A stretch of DNA of 64,000 bases from Psettodes erumei. Taxonomy: Eukaryota; Chordata; Actinopteri; Pleuronectiformes; Psettodidae. The notes under the pieces are model-generated. The model searched no databases. It was given only the letters and a program-made list of their open reading frames with translations, and was not told the origin of the DNA. This document shows positions 53,093 through 63,549 of this stretch, one piece after another. Both the position numbers and the translations under genes were made by a program. Each line of letters begins with the position of its first letter. Positions within the stretch are counted from its first letter, which is position 1. The stretch is from the NCBI GenBank assembly GCA_016785225.1, contig JAFBJZ010000107.1, positions 434,001 through 498,000 on the forward strand, given 5' to 3'.

Positions 53093-54329
53093 CCTTCTCC
53101 TTTGGTTACCTGTCATGTATCTGATATCTGCAGCAGGATGATTATTGAGTGGAAAAGGCCCAGTTTCACATTAAAAACAACACTGAGCTCACAACCTTGA
53201 GGGTGTCATTGAGAGGACTCTGTTTGACTCCAGCCCCTCTTTAAGACTCACTCCGTCATCCTGCGGATCATTGTTCACTGCGGGCAGCGTGGAGTCGTTT
53301 GGGGAGAAAAATGCCCTGCCTCGATCCTGCAAGATTGACTTTCAGGCCAAAACAAATCTTATCTATTTTGCATGTTAATTTATTCCCTTTTGCTTGAGAC
53401 AAAAAAAAACTGTTTCCTTCAGGAAGTTTGTAATAAAAGCCCTGCGATCGATGATAATGGCATTTGCGCTTGTGTTTGTCATCTTCGCAAAAGCAACAGT
53501 GGTGGAGTTTCCACAGATTTATTTGTATACTAGTGCTGTAAGTGGCGTGTAAATTATCCTAACTGTCCATGTGGCTCTTTATCTTTGTAAGGCAGTACTA
53601 TTAGAGCCTATCCATTAATGCCCGTAGCCCAGCCAATCAATGTTTAAATAAAAATCAGCTCAATTTGAGGCATTTTATGCAAACGTGCAAACTCCAACCA
53701 GGCTGACTCTTTGCTTTTTGTTTTTATAATGCAACAGGAATAGCTAAAACACAAAGGAATCGATAACACTTAAGTTTGGGTTAGGTTGGCCTGCTCTCAG
53801 ACAACTACTGCACGTTGCCGCATACAAATGAGTTTCATACAGATGTACACTGTGGTGTAATTACATTATAATTCTATACATAGTTAGCCAACACCATATA
53901 GTTAAAGGGAATAATCCACTTTAACCTGTGAGGTTTTAGAGACGCAGTAGCTAAGGACAATACTGAAAGACATTCATTACACCCGCATTTAGCCAGTTCA
54001 AAAACTACAAATCCTGAGGTCTTGTCCTTGGTATTGTATGGTCAGTAACATGATCATGACCATGAGCAATAAAAATTTGCTTTCTCCAAAAACACATAGT
54101 GTTTTTTTGGGGGGTTTACATCATTTTTGCGTTATTTTGTACTTTATATCTTAGAAAGCCAGAAGTAGAGAGATGGCAGGAAATGCAGAGAGAAGGATGA
54201 GGACCAATAACACTGCAGGTCATGATTAGCCCCAATACTTTGCCAGTGGTCAGGTTTTTAATGCTGATTCAGGTATCTTTAGCCAATCTTGCAGTGTGAC
54301 TTTTGCGATGACAACGTCACTTGATGAGA

Positions 54330-54500
54330 AGACAACATTTGGATGCACTGCCATGAAATTTGGTAGTGACATTTGTATTACCCCCCAATTACACTCAATT
54401 TTCATCCTGCACCATCATCAAGACAAAATATTTCCAATACTTTGGTTTATGACCTCATAGCAGCAAAACTAACGACATTCCCATACCATTTTTGACAGCT
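54330..54500 (-). mobile_element. Old dispersed-repeat fragment (family 2, minus orientation)
   Basis: GCCATGAAATTTGGTAGTGA and the following bases are the diverged reverse complement of 46,890-46,930. TTTCCAATACTTTGGTTTAT is another phrase common to this family. No coding potential. Confidence 0.45.
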
Positions 54501-55254
54501 TTAATACTAAAAATGATAATTATATAAAAAAGAAACTAGTCGAGTGCTCTAACACATCTTTTAGCCAATCGTTAACAAATATCTCTTTGTAGGGGGGGGT
54601 GCTTGCATTGAGGAATTGTTCTTCATGATCTCAGTGGTTTAAAAATCCTGGTTACAGCCCTGCATTACCGGCTTGACTTATTGACATACAAGCTAACTGC
54701 CTGCATATGGGCTATATTCCCTCTTTGCCTGACCACAAAGCATATTTGCCCATATTTCACAAAGCACTCCACAATTAGTTAACAGCACAAGGATTAGGGA
54801 GAGATTTGACAGTGCGGCGCTGCAATCTGCCGCTGTGTCTCCTTAGCACTGAGAGGATCAGAGAAACAGCCAGTGAGGCATCTGTTTCTCCACATTTTAT
54901 TTTTCTCTCTCTCTCTTTCTTCTCTCTCCATGTATCTTTCTTGTCACCCCCCCACACCCCAGCGCGAGAGAGGAAAGCAGCATCAATCACCGTTAACTGA
55001 CTGACCACTGTCCGTTGGTGGTACTAAATGGATCTCCACAATTGAATAGAGGCCTAAGTGTGTGGTAAATGCTCTCAATGGGTAAATGAATTTGCGGGTT
55101 AACTGGCTCTAAGAGCGTTTGGATAAGGCAAAATAATAAAAACACCTAAAGCAGATATTTTTCTTTTGATATATTGGAAACAGAGTTCAGCTGAAAATCT
55201 TAACTCTCGCATTCATCACCGCAGGCCCGGCGTATTAAAGAGAGAAGCACCCGA

Positions 55255-57877
55255 GGGTAACCCAAAGACAATTCAGCTTTATTTTCCTCATATAGATTTG
55301 ACTGTACACAGTTCATACCATTACACAGAAGGCATAAATGAATAAATTCAGTGCTCTCTTTTACATCTTTTTCAAAGACACATGGCAATAATAAATAGCG
55401 CTCATGAAACAAGACGATCAACACGTTTTTCAAACTGTACAAAATTTACAACAATTACGATGCAAACTTCTGAGGCAACACAGACTTAACAAAAACTGTC
55501 GTGGTAATGTGTTTGTACAGGATTTTCCCTCAACACTATAGATTACAGCCAGCAATATGTAAATATTTTTGTACATGTACGAGGTACCACTGAAACACTT
55601 ACTGGGCATCTACTGGTACGCGCAGGGGACGAATATTGGAGGCAAGGGGTCGACAAACTTGTATTTTGGAGGGGCTAGAAGTGGATTATACAATGAGCAT
55701 TTTTTACTTTGCCTGGTACATATTAAGTAATCACAGTGTCTTTATTGGAGACCGACAACCTTAGCCTGTCAGCTAAGTCATGGAAGTCATAAATGACACT
55801 ACAACCAAAGTCAAATTTGCCCTGCCTTGTTATTTAGTAATAAAATGACCGTCCTCTGTAACTCAATAATTTCGAACAGTGTAATTTTCAGAAGGCAGTT
55901 CAAGTAATACAAGTCCCTCTTAAACACAAAGTTGTTAGCCCTTTACTCTTTATCTTATCCTCTTCTCCTGCACTTACGTAATAATCCCAGTGTAGTTACA
56001 CAGTAAGAATAAGTATTTCATTGATACCATGTATTCAGTAAATAATCACTGTATGTTGTGGGCTGCAATCCACAGTTTCCAAAATTGTCTTAATGGTGTC
56101 ACCTTCTTTTTGTGGATTTGCTTTCTGGCTCTTCGATAGGATGCTCTGGTGGGAAAAGAACTTGGCATTTTTTCGGGAAAAGATGACCAAATAGATAAAG
56201 TTGGATTTATTTTCTTCAATAGACAAAGGAAACAGGAGTGGAGTTACGATTCTGGTGACGTGTCTTGAAGCGAACCTTCCCTTCGATCAAAATAGCCACC
56301 GTTTTTGACGAGGTCAGCCGGTTCGGATCAAACCGTTTCCCCCCCGTAGCTCAGAGAAAATCTGGCTCTCGGGACCAAACAGGTACTGTCTCCTCGGTCC
56401 GGCGTTGTTGCGGGACTTAAAGAAGCAGCTGATGTGTCGTCAAGTGTATGAAAACATATCAGCCCGGTAGACATGCCAGCACTGAGGTTACAGTATGCTA
56501 CAGTGCGAGCCCTGTATGTGGGGGTGGGGGCTCTGCGGTAATCTCTCTGACACGGAGGCCAGGCAGTGGGAGAACAGGCTGACAACACATCTGGGATCAG
56601 TAAGTAGGTTGATAGTGGGCAAAGCCAGAGCTCTGCAGGACTGAGTAGATTACCAAGAGAAGCCTGGATCAGATTGACAAAACAGACACAGACAGAATTT
56701 TTATTCCTGCTAATACTTGTTGGTGTTCCGAATATCCCACGGTTTTTGCGTCGGTGTAACCATTTGATTTGCTCAATAACACCTGCAAACGATTCTCCGT
56801 GTCTTATACTTGTATATCTCCTTGTCATACCTCTGTGCATTCAAAAGAATAAATTAATCCTTTTAGATGTGTGATGTATTACGAGAACTTCTCCAAAACC
56901 CTAAACGTCTCGACCGTCCTCCAACACATGAGCTTTGATTCCTGGTGAGTCTGGGATAATTTAATACTGACAGACATCCGCACTCAGACAGCTTTTACAC
57001 AGACAAGAACAAGTCAAGCACCTATAAATATAGAAGAGAGACCTGCTGTGTAGCAAACGGCGTTCGCCCTCAGTCAAACAGAGGGGACATCGGCTTCTAC
57101 GGACAGACGGACGAACGGACGGACAGACCATCTACTTCCTAATAACTCGTAAGCTTCAGCGATACATTAAAAAACATCAGCATGGTTCAAAATTCACACT
57201 TGTGCCACTGTTCTTGTAAATTTCTCTCCCAATGAAACACTGTGTTTTTTGCCTTGTGCATATGTCTCTCCCCTTTTTCTCTCTCCTGTTCCTCCGCTTT
57301 CCTGTCCATATGTGTGTGGAAAAAGAAGGAGAGTAAAGTGCATTGCCAATGTAAAGGCTTTGATATGGCCAGACAGCAGTCCTACTCGTTTCTACTCATG
57401 AAATCTGAAGCATGCAGGTGCCTCCTGGGTCTCATAGGGACTTTGATCGAGATTGTGGCCCTAATGATGTAGCTGTTACAGACGGGTGGTTTGTTTTAGG
57501 GAGCGCGACAATATTACCTCCCATCTGAGCGTAATCCAGCGACATATTGGAAATCCAGTCTCATTTTCAGAGACTGAAGGAATGAAACAAAGTCAGGTTG
57601 ATAACGTAAGTTGTATGGTACAGTGTTGAGACTGAACATTCAGTTGTGTGGAGGTGTTCTTCGCTGCTTTTTTTTTCCCGGATCACACACGTCGACCCGG
57701 CGTTACCTCACCATTGCGTCTGCTGAGGGGCCGAGCGGCGCTCTTCCTCGCTTCCTTCGGCCCTTCACCCAATATCGCAAAACGCGCCAGTCCTGGAAGG
57801 TGATAGAAAGTAATGTAAAAAGCCTTGTGAGTCTATTTTGTCGTATCCCCACAGCGATCTTCTGCCGAGTTTGAGAC
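55255..57877 (-). other. LHX4: Candidate LHX4 3' UTR
   Basis: About 2.6 kb downstream of the LHX4 stop codon on the minus strand. It is largely free of microsatellites, is AT-rich toward its distal end, and ends at the candidate AATAAA. Open frames inside (for example minus strand 56,328-56,840) show no recognised domain and are taken as chance. Confidence 0.45.
55278..55283 (-). terminator. LHX4: Candidate LHX4 poly(A) signal (AATAAA)
   Basis: Minus-strand AATAAA in a context typical of a 3' end: T-rich sequence follows on the minus strand. Another AATAAA occurs near 55,743-55,750, so an earlier end is possible. The choice is inference. Confidence 0.4.
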
Positions 57878-58266
57878 TCAAAACTGGGAATGGTCCATCT
57901 CGTCCAGCCACGAGGCGGGGCTGGTGGGGAAGTCGGGGTATCCCGTACTGCTGCCCGTAGAAAGGTCTGAGGTGGGGCCTCCTGCCATGGCCCTCAGAGC
58001 CTGTCCCACCCCGCCCGGCCCCCCCTGCGCCACCAGACTGTCCATGTTGAAGCCCAGGTTGTTGAGGAGAGGGGTGTGGCCGGGCAGAGACGTGATGGAG
58101 GAGGGGGACTGAGGGAGGCCGTAGGGGCTCCCCGCTCGGATGTCGTGGTAGGGCTGGCCGGCTGCGTCGATGGAGAAGCTGCCGTTCAGCACCGCGCTGT
58201 TGGTCACGTCGCCGACGCTGCCGTAGAGCCCGTTGGCGTGGCCCAGATCCGACAGGACCTGGTCGT
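57878..58266 (-). CDS. LHX4: LHX4 exon 6 (last coding exon)
   Basis: 389 bases, minus strand, acceptor TTCCACAG, TGA at 57,878-57,880. Encodes (D)DQVLSDLGHANGLYGSVGD through GSPYGLPQSPSSITSLPGH to ALRAMAGGPTSD and ASWLDEMDHSQF, 129 residues with the split first codon. Human LHX4 has the same ordered motifs. A Gly-rich insertion near GGPGGVGQ differs from mammals. Confidence 0.93.
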
Positions 58267-61200
58267 CTGTGGAAGAGACGGCATCACTTAGCATGAGGGG
58301 TGTAAAAACTCTGACACGTCAACGGTGCCATCAACCGCGTGAACATTATATAGTTGTTATATTTCAATACAGTTAAGTGCTTTTATGGGTGAGATTTATC
58401 GTGGCAACGTTATGTGGGTTTCATGCGAGGTACAGCAGCAGGTGGACCCAGGCAGTGAGGCGTTCGATTAGCGTTTCAGTTTTCCTTGGTGAGAAAGGAC
58501 GCGCCAGAGATGCTTGGCCAACAAAGGAGGTCTATATGTGTGCAATTACCACAGCACAGAATATTTGTTTCCATCTCTCCCCTCTCCCTCCCGTGGTTGG
58601 TTGGCATCGATAGCAACAAAGCCCCAGCGCGCTTTCTTTCTAATTGACTAAAAGCCTCACATGCTTTATAGAGTTTCTGTCACCATGTTTTCATTTCTCA
58701 TAAAAATGGCCTTCTTTTTAAAAGTGGCTTGATGACTTTTATGACCACCCAAAACGGGGTTTGCGAACATTAAATAACGTAGGGACGTCGAAAATGTCGT
58801 TTGCGTCCCACTAAGGACCCTCTCTCTTTTCCAATAAGCTCCATCATGGCGACAAACGGAGGAAGGAGGATGCGTCGACGGCCACGGGGGAGGTGTGCAG
58901 GGAATGGGAAATGAGAGTGCCATTTTGGATTTGCCTGAGAACGACGCCGCGCATTTAGCGACGCAAGGAAACAAATGAAATGCCACGAAGACACATTCAA
59001 TTTCTGCCGCACTCTTGTCATCTAGCAGCTTGGAGGCTTATTTAATCCCATTAGAACGGCCGTGTGACTGACTGGCTCTCTCTTCAGCAATAACAGTTAA
59101 GTACTGGGCTGAAGATATCCACACAGCAGGTACCTCTGAAGCTCAGTTCGCTGTCGCTGAGGCCTGCGTCGTCGGCGGAGCTCTCCTTCTCCACTTTCGC
59201 TCCCCCTCGGCTGCGCTTGACACTTTTATAAAACTGGGTCCAGCGATGTCGACCTGCGTCCTTCTTCAGACGCTTTTCCTTCGCTCGTCGGTTCTGGAAC
59301 CAAACCTGACGGAGAGAATGATAATTGTCATCAACTGGTAGTAACAAACATTGTTACAATTCAACAAATACCAAACAAACTTCTAATAATCCAGTTTATC
59401 ATAATATTTTATTCCTTTTTTATATTTAAATATATCTATAAACAGAAAAAATATTGAATAAAATTGAAATAGTATGCAATTTTACGACATAAGAAATGCT
59501 AGAAACCTCTGAAATGCAGGATGCATTTCTTACATACTTCTACATTAAAGCAAGTCTGTGAACCTGCTTTATCAGCTGTTAATAACATGTATTTGTGTCA
59601 TCTTTTACATCTTTTTTTAGCTCTTTGCTGATTCAAAATCTAGACAAACCAATATCAGACGCCCAAATACTTATTCTATATGATATATAGTTACGTTTAA
59701 ACCCGACAGATAATCTGACGGAATTCCTTTAAAGTTTGATGAACTAAACAAAACGGAGGTTTGGGCACCAACCTTGAGGCCTGCATGCAGACTTGTAATT
59801 TTGAAGAAAACAGTAAGAAACTGCCTCCAAGGCCTCGAGGGTTGTAATTAGGTCATAAAAATGTTTGGGTCGCACTTTGCAATACAGCCTGCAACTTACA
59901 GTGTAATTACAGCACGTTTACCCTGTAATTCCCCTGAACCTTCAGTGTACGTTTGTGGTGTGAATCGGTAGTACTGGGCACATGCAGGGTATTTCAGAGA
60001 AAGGGAAAAAGGAAAGTGTATTGTAAATATGTTGTTGACAGGGCATTTATGGGGTAAAGCACTGGAAGAACACCATTACAAAACTCAATTTAATATTTCC
60101 GAAAGGCTGTAGGTTGCAAAAACAGCGTGGGTTAAGTTGATGTTCTGCTGAGCTGTCATTCACTCATTCGCGTGACGGGGGAGTATCGCCACGGCCACGT
60201 TGGGCGCTCACCTCACAGCTCTCTCAGTGATTAAACATGTTAGCAAGTGCCCGTATCATGGGTATAGACTGCTGGTGAATAACTGCACTTTTATATGATA
60301 TTTTTTGCAGGAATATGGATGCCTGAATAAGAAAAAAAACCTTACCTGCACTACTCTCATGTCTAGCCCCGTCTCCGAGGAAAGCTGCTCTCTGACATGG
60401 CGCGCCGGCTTCGGCGAATTTTTGTAGGCACTTTTGAGGGTCTCCAGCTGCTTGGCGGTGATGGTGGTCCTCGGTCGCTTGGTCCCCGCCTCGGAATCAT
60501 CTTAAAAAAAAACACCACCACATGTGTGAGTGACTTCTTCTTACATTTGTCACGGTCGCCTTAACAGGCATTGCCCCTCGGCCTTTGCGTGGAGTATATG
60601 TATGTTAAATGAAGTGAATGGTCATGTATCCAAGTGTATTATTGTCCTTGTGCATGTGTCCCACTCCCGCAGCAGAGGACATAAATCTACTCGGTGCCAA
60701 AGGAACGGAGTTATTGGGGCCGCAGCGTAGAGGAGCATTGCTTAACTTTACATAATCAATCAGAGATGCATGGAAATCTCAGAAGAGCGGGAGGCAGAGA
60801 GACAGCGCACACACCCAGATGATAAACAACATAGATCCACAGTCAGTAGTCATTTCGCTGCAATGCAAATACAGGGGCTTTTTCTGCCTTGTCGGCTTCT
60901 GCGGTTCTACAGCTATCTGATGTACTTAAGCCATTTCAACGTCAAGTCACCACTCTCCGGCTATGATGTTGATGCACTGGCTAAATAGTGAATCAAGATT
61001 ACTCAAACGAATCTTTTTTTTTCCCCCGTATGTGAAATGTTTCGTTATGAACAAAGGTTTCCACCTCTGTCGAACCTCACTCGTTATCGTGGCTCATATC
61101 CAGGGTCCCTGCAGACCTACCGTTCTGTTTTGCAGTCTCATAATCCACCTTGCACACCAGCCTCCCGTCCTCCATGAGGTAAAACTCGTCCCCGGTGGCC

Positions 61201-63051
61201 AGCTGTCGGCTGCACATGATGCAGGCGAAGCAGTGCAGGTGATACACAAAGTCCTGCGCCTTCCGCACCACCTGCGTGGGAGGGATCCCCTGTTGGCATG
61301 ATGCACATTTTGTTCAAGCGCCTGCAGGAAAGAGACGCCATTAGGAACCAGCGCTGGAAAATTAGACGCAAAACACCAGCAAGATAGACTGACATAGGCC
61401 CTTCTCCAACTTATATCCAATTTACAAGCTGACGGAGATGGTGGAACCAACCAAGATTAAAATTTCACATGCCAGACAGGTATTTCTTCAACTGCAGCCA
61501 AGAATGATGGCAAAGTGTCTCTGTTAATAGAAGCTCCAGCTGTTGTGGAGGGAGAAATCAGCACTGGAATGCATTTCTGTTAACGATAGACCTGTCTGCA
61601 GGTTGATGGATGGAGAGGATCAATGCACTGTGCGGGGTGTGTATACGTCTGTGTGTGTGTGCGCGCGTTTGCATGTTTATGTGTTTGCAGATGAAGTACT
61701 GAGAGCTAAATAGGGGGAGGAGGAGGAAGAGGAAGAAGGGAAGAGGAAGAGGTAGGAGGAGGGGTGCTCACAGTAAACACACCCCGAGGAGGACCAATAA
61801 AGAACTGACTCAGGAGAGGCTTTAAATCACACAACCAACCCGCGGAAATAAAAAAAGGAGCAAGGTGAAGCCTCCAATTTACTACTGGGAAGCGTGCACC
61901 ACCGAGTCCGTGTGTCTGTTTATGTATGCGTGCGTTCACCAGGCCCCAACTCCTCCCTCGCCACGGTTTGAACATGCAACCCCCCCCCTTCCCAGTCCCC
62001 TGGGTCAGATAACACAGTTAACTCACAGTGAGACTCGAGAACTGTGCAGGTCTCATTCAAGCTTTGGGCATTAAAACCTTTCAAACATGATTTAGTAAAA
62101 AGCCCAGATCTGCTGATCCTGTTTTGGATAAAAGTCAAACTCAATTTTCCTCTGTAATGCCTCAGAAATCCAATCGAAAGAAAGAAAGAACGAAAGAAAG
62201 AGGGGGAAACGGCCAAAAATGTAAACAGAAGGGGATTTTTTTTTTTGAGCGCTTGTTTTGGAATTTTACCTTTTTTTTCATAAAGTCAACAGGAGAAAAC
62301 ATCCACTAAAATGCAAATTATGGGGATGGTGAAGACTAATTATGAGTAGTGTGAATTCTGTCAGCACACAAAACAAATGTTTTGTGATGCTTTTGAAATA
62401 AATTATCGTAGTCCATATAACTAAATAACGACAGCCATTTATAACTGAGCAGGTGACACAAAGTTACATCAATTAACAAAAAGAATTAAATAATTTAACC
62501 CCCTAATAAAATCTAAAAAAAATAGCTCCAAATGATCAATTCACTGATTAGCTAAATTTGTATTTTTTTAAAAACTACTAAAAATATCCCTAGATTAATT
62601 ATCCTGTGCTTCATACGTTTCTTCATAATATGACACTAAAACATAAAAAGGTAAGCAACAGCAACTTCAGACGGGTAAGCTAACTAGTCAGGCTAACAGT
62701 AGCGGTTTTTTTTACCACATAAACCAGCAGCTATTGTTTCATAAATTTTCAACATAGACGATTAATTTCTATACGTTGCCAAATTCCTATCGAGTACAGC
62801 CACATTTACTGTATTACCAGCTCAGTTAGTGGTGACGTTAACAGAAGTGTTAGCCTACTTAGCATGAGAGGCTACTCACTTGAAGAAGTCCTCCTTGCAG
62901 TAGACGCCTCCCGCCCGGGAGAAGCACTTGTCCGCCAGCGGAGTCTGACAGTCGGCGCACTTGAGGCACTTGGAGTGCCAGTGTCTGTCCAGCACCTTCA
63001 GGATGAACTTGTCCAGGATGTGCTGACTACAGCCGGCACACTGTGGGATCT
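57878..63051 (-). CDS. LHX4: LHX4, LIM/homeobox transcription factor (exons 2-6; exon 1 off window; apparent frame break in exon 3)
   Basis: Minus-strand join of 63051-62880, 61321-61121, 60500-60346, 59305-59134 and 58266-57878. Domains in order: LIM1 (IPQCAGC to VYCKEDFFK), LIM2 (CASCQQGIPP to LVCKVDYE), and a homeodomain (KRPRTTITAKQLETLK to VWFQNRRAKEKRLKK). The Lhx3/4-type C-terminus ends ASWLDEMDHSQF. LHX4 is a nuclear activator needed for pituitary and ventral motor-neuron development (family knowledge). LHX4 rather than LHX3 is chosen from the tail (GDVT, NGSFSID, QSPSSITSLPGH) and from the ACBD6 neighbour. Exon 1, encoding the short N-terminus before LIM1, was not found up to 64,000. 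The exon 2/exon 3 junction reads out of frame by two bases; all other junctions are GT-AG and in frame. Confidence 0.88.
58267..59133 (-). other. LHX4: LHX4 intron 5
   Basis: 867 bases, donor GTACCT on the minus strand. Unique non-coding sequence with no specific feature seen. Confidence 0.88.
59134..59305 (-). CDS. LHX4: LHX4 exon 5 (homeodomain helix 3)
   Basis: 172 bases, minus strand, acceptor CGTCAG, begins VWFQNRRAKEKRLKKDAGRH. This is the DNA-recognition helix followed by the Lhx3/4-specific WTQFYKSVKRSRG segment and SDSELSFR. Splitting of the homeodomain between VVQ and VWFQN is the usual site in LIM-homeobox genes. Ends phase 1. Confidence 0.94.
59306..60345 (-). other. LHX4: LHX4 intron 4
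   Basis: 1.04 kb. The part at 59,790-59,935 carries four same-direction TGTAATT motifs, including TGTAATTACA at 59,902-59,911. The rest is AT-rich unique sequence. Confidence 0.88.
60346..60500 (-). CDS. LHX4: LHX4 exon 4 (homeodomain N-terminal part)
   Basis: 155 bases, minus strand, acceptor TTTTAAG, donor GTAAGG. With the split first codon it encodes DDSEAGTKRPRTTITAKQLE and on to KNSPKPARHVREQLSSETGL, ending DMRVVQ: helices 1 and 2 of the homeodomain. Almost identical to human LHX4. Confidence 0.94.
60501..61120 (-). other. LHX4: LHX4 intron 3
   Basis: 620 bases, donor GTAGGT. No specific feature seen. Confidence 0.88.
61121..61321 (-). CDS. LHX4: LHX4 exon 3 (LIM domain 2, frame broken at its 5' end)
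   Basis: 201 bases, minus strand, acceptor TTTCCTGCAG, donor GTAGGT. From about 61,307 downward the exon encodes KCASCQQGIPPTQVVRKAQD and on to FACIMCSRQLATGDEFYLM and ETAKQN, a full LIM2 zinc-finger pair. The first bases read CGCTTGAACAAAATGT, two bases shorter than the CGC-TTY-GGN-ACN-AAR-TGY pattern expected for the conserved RFGTKC. Read from exon 2, the frame is wrong and stops at TGA 61,138-61,140. Read in the LIM2 frame, a TGA sits at 61,314-61,316. No alternative AG acceptor restores the frame. The downstream exons fit the LIM2 frame. Confidence 0.88.
61322..62879 (-). other. LHX4: LHX4 intron 2
   Basis: 1.56 kb. A purine-only tract lies at about 61,708-61,765 and an (AAAG)n-like run at about 62,179-62,203. 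Otherwise AT-rich unique sequence. Confidence 0.88.
62880..63051 (-). CDS. LHX4: LHX4 exon 2 (LIM domain 1)
   Basis: 172 bases, minus strand, acceptor CCCGCAG, donor GTGAGT, so the exon begins and ends inside codons (AG... and ...AA). Encodes IPQCAGCSQHILDKFILKVL and on to HWHSKCLKCADC, CFSRAGGVYCKEDFFK, with all eight LIM1 zinc ligands. The upstream exon with the initiator is outside the window. Confidence 0.93.
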
Positions 63052-63492
63052 CTGCGGGAGGGGGGGGGAGCACAGACAGGGGAGTAGGGTCACGATCGGT
63101 TGGTACACAGAGCAGAACAGCCTACATACAACTCCGAACAAGCGACCCCCCAGTATCCTTCACAAAGATCAACGTGGTCAGGAAAGCGTGGTGCGTTCAC
63201 GCTCACGTTAAAAGGAGGGGAGGGTTTCGATTTGTCTGATCAGACACGCTGAAGGTCAAAAGGCTTTTATTACTAGTTTTATATTATGGGCTATTTATAA
63301 TGATTTTTTACATGCACGGTCGAGGTGAAGGAATGTTTTTTTTGTATTTTGTCTGTCTGCCAAACCCTGTGATATATTTTATTTATCCCATTTATATTTA
63401 TTTATATTTTACGTTTTTTCACACATTTTTTTTTTATTAATTAGTTCTTTGTTAAACAGTATAAACATGATATATATATACAAATAGTATGT

Positions 63493-63549
<57 letters not shown>

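Larger units (their letters stand above)
48051..55250. other. Intergenic region between convergent ACBD6 and LHX4
   Basis: About 7 kb without supported genes. It holds two direct copies of a ~500 bp dispersed repeat (49,769-50,272 and 52,598-53,092), a (CA)n array at 50,979-51,006, a fragment of a second repeat family in reverse orientation (about 54,330-54,500), and complex low-repeat sequence at about 49,020-49,380 and 53,240-53,720 that could be regulatory. Confidence 0.6.

Noticed and set aside
56328..56840. 170-codon minus-strand open frame downstream of LHX4
   Set aside because: Lies in the candidate LHX4 3' UTR, has no recognised domain and no sign of coding-type conservation that I can assess.
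57878..63051. LHX3 as an alternative identity for the LIM-homeobox gene
   Set aside because: LIM1 and the homeodomain are similar in both, but the C-terminal tail motifs and the ACBD6 neighbour fit LHX4.
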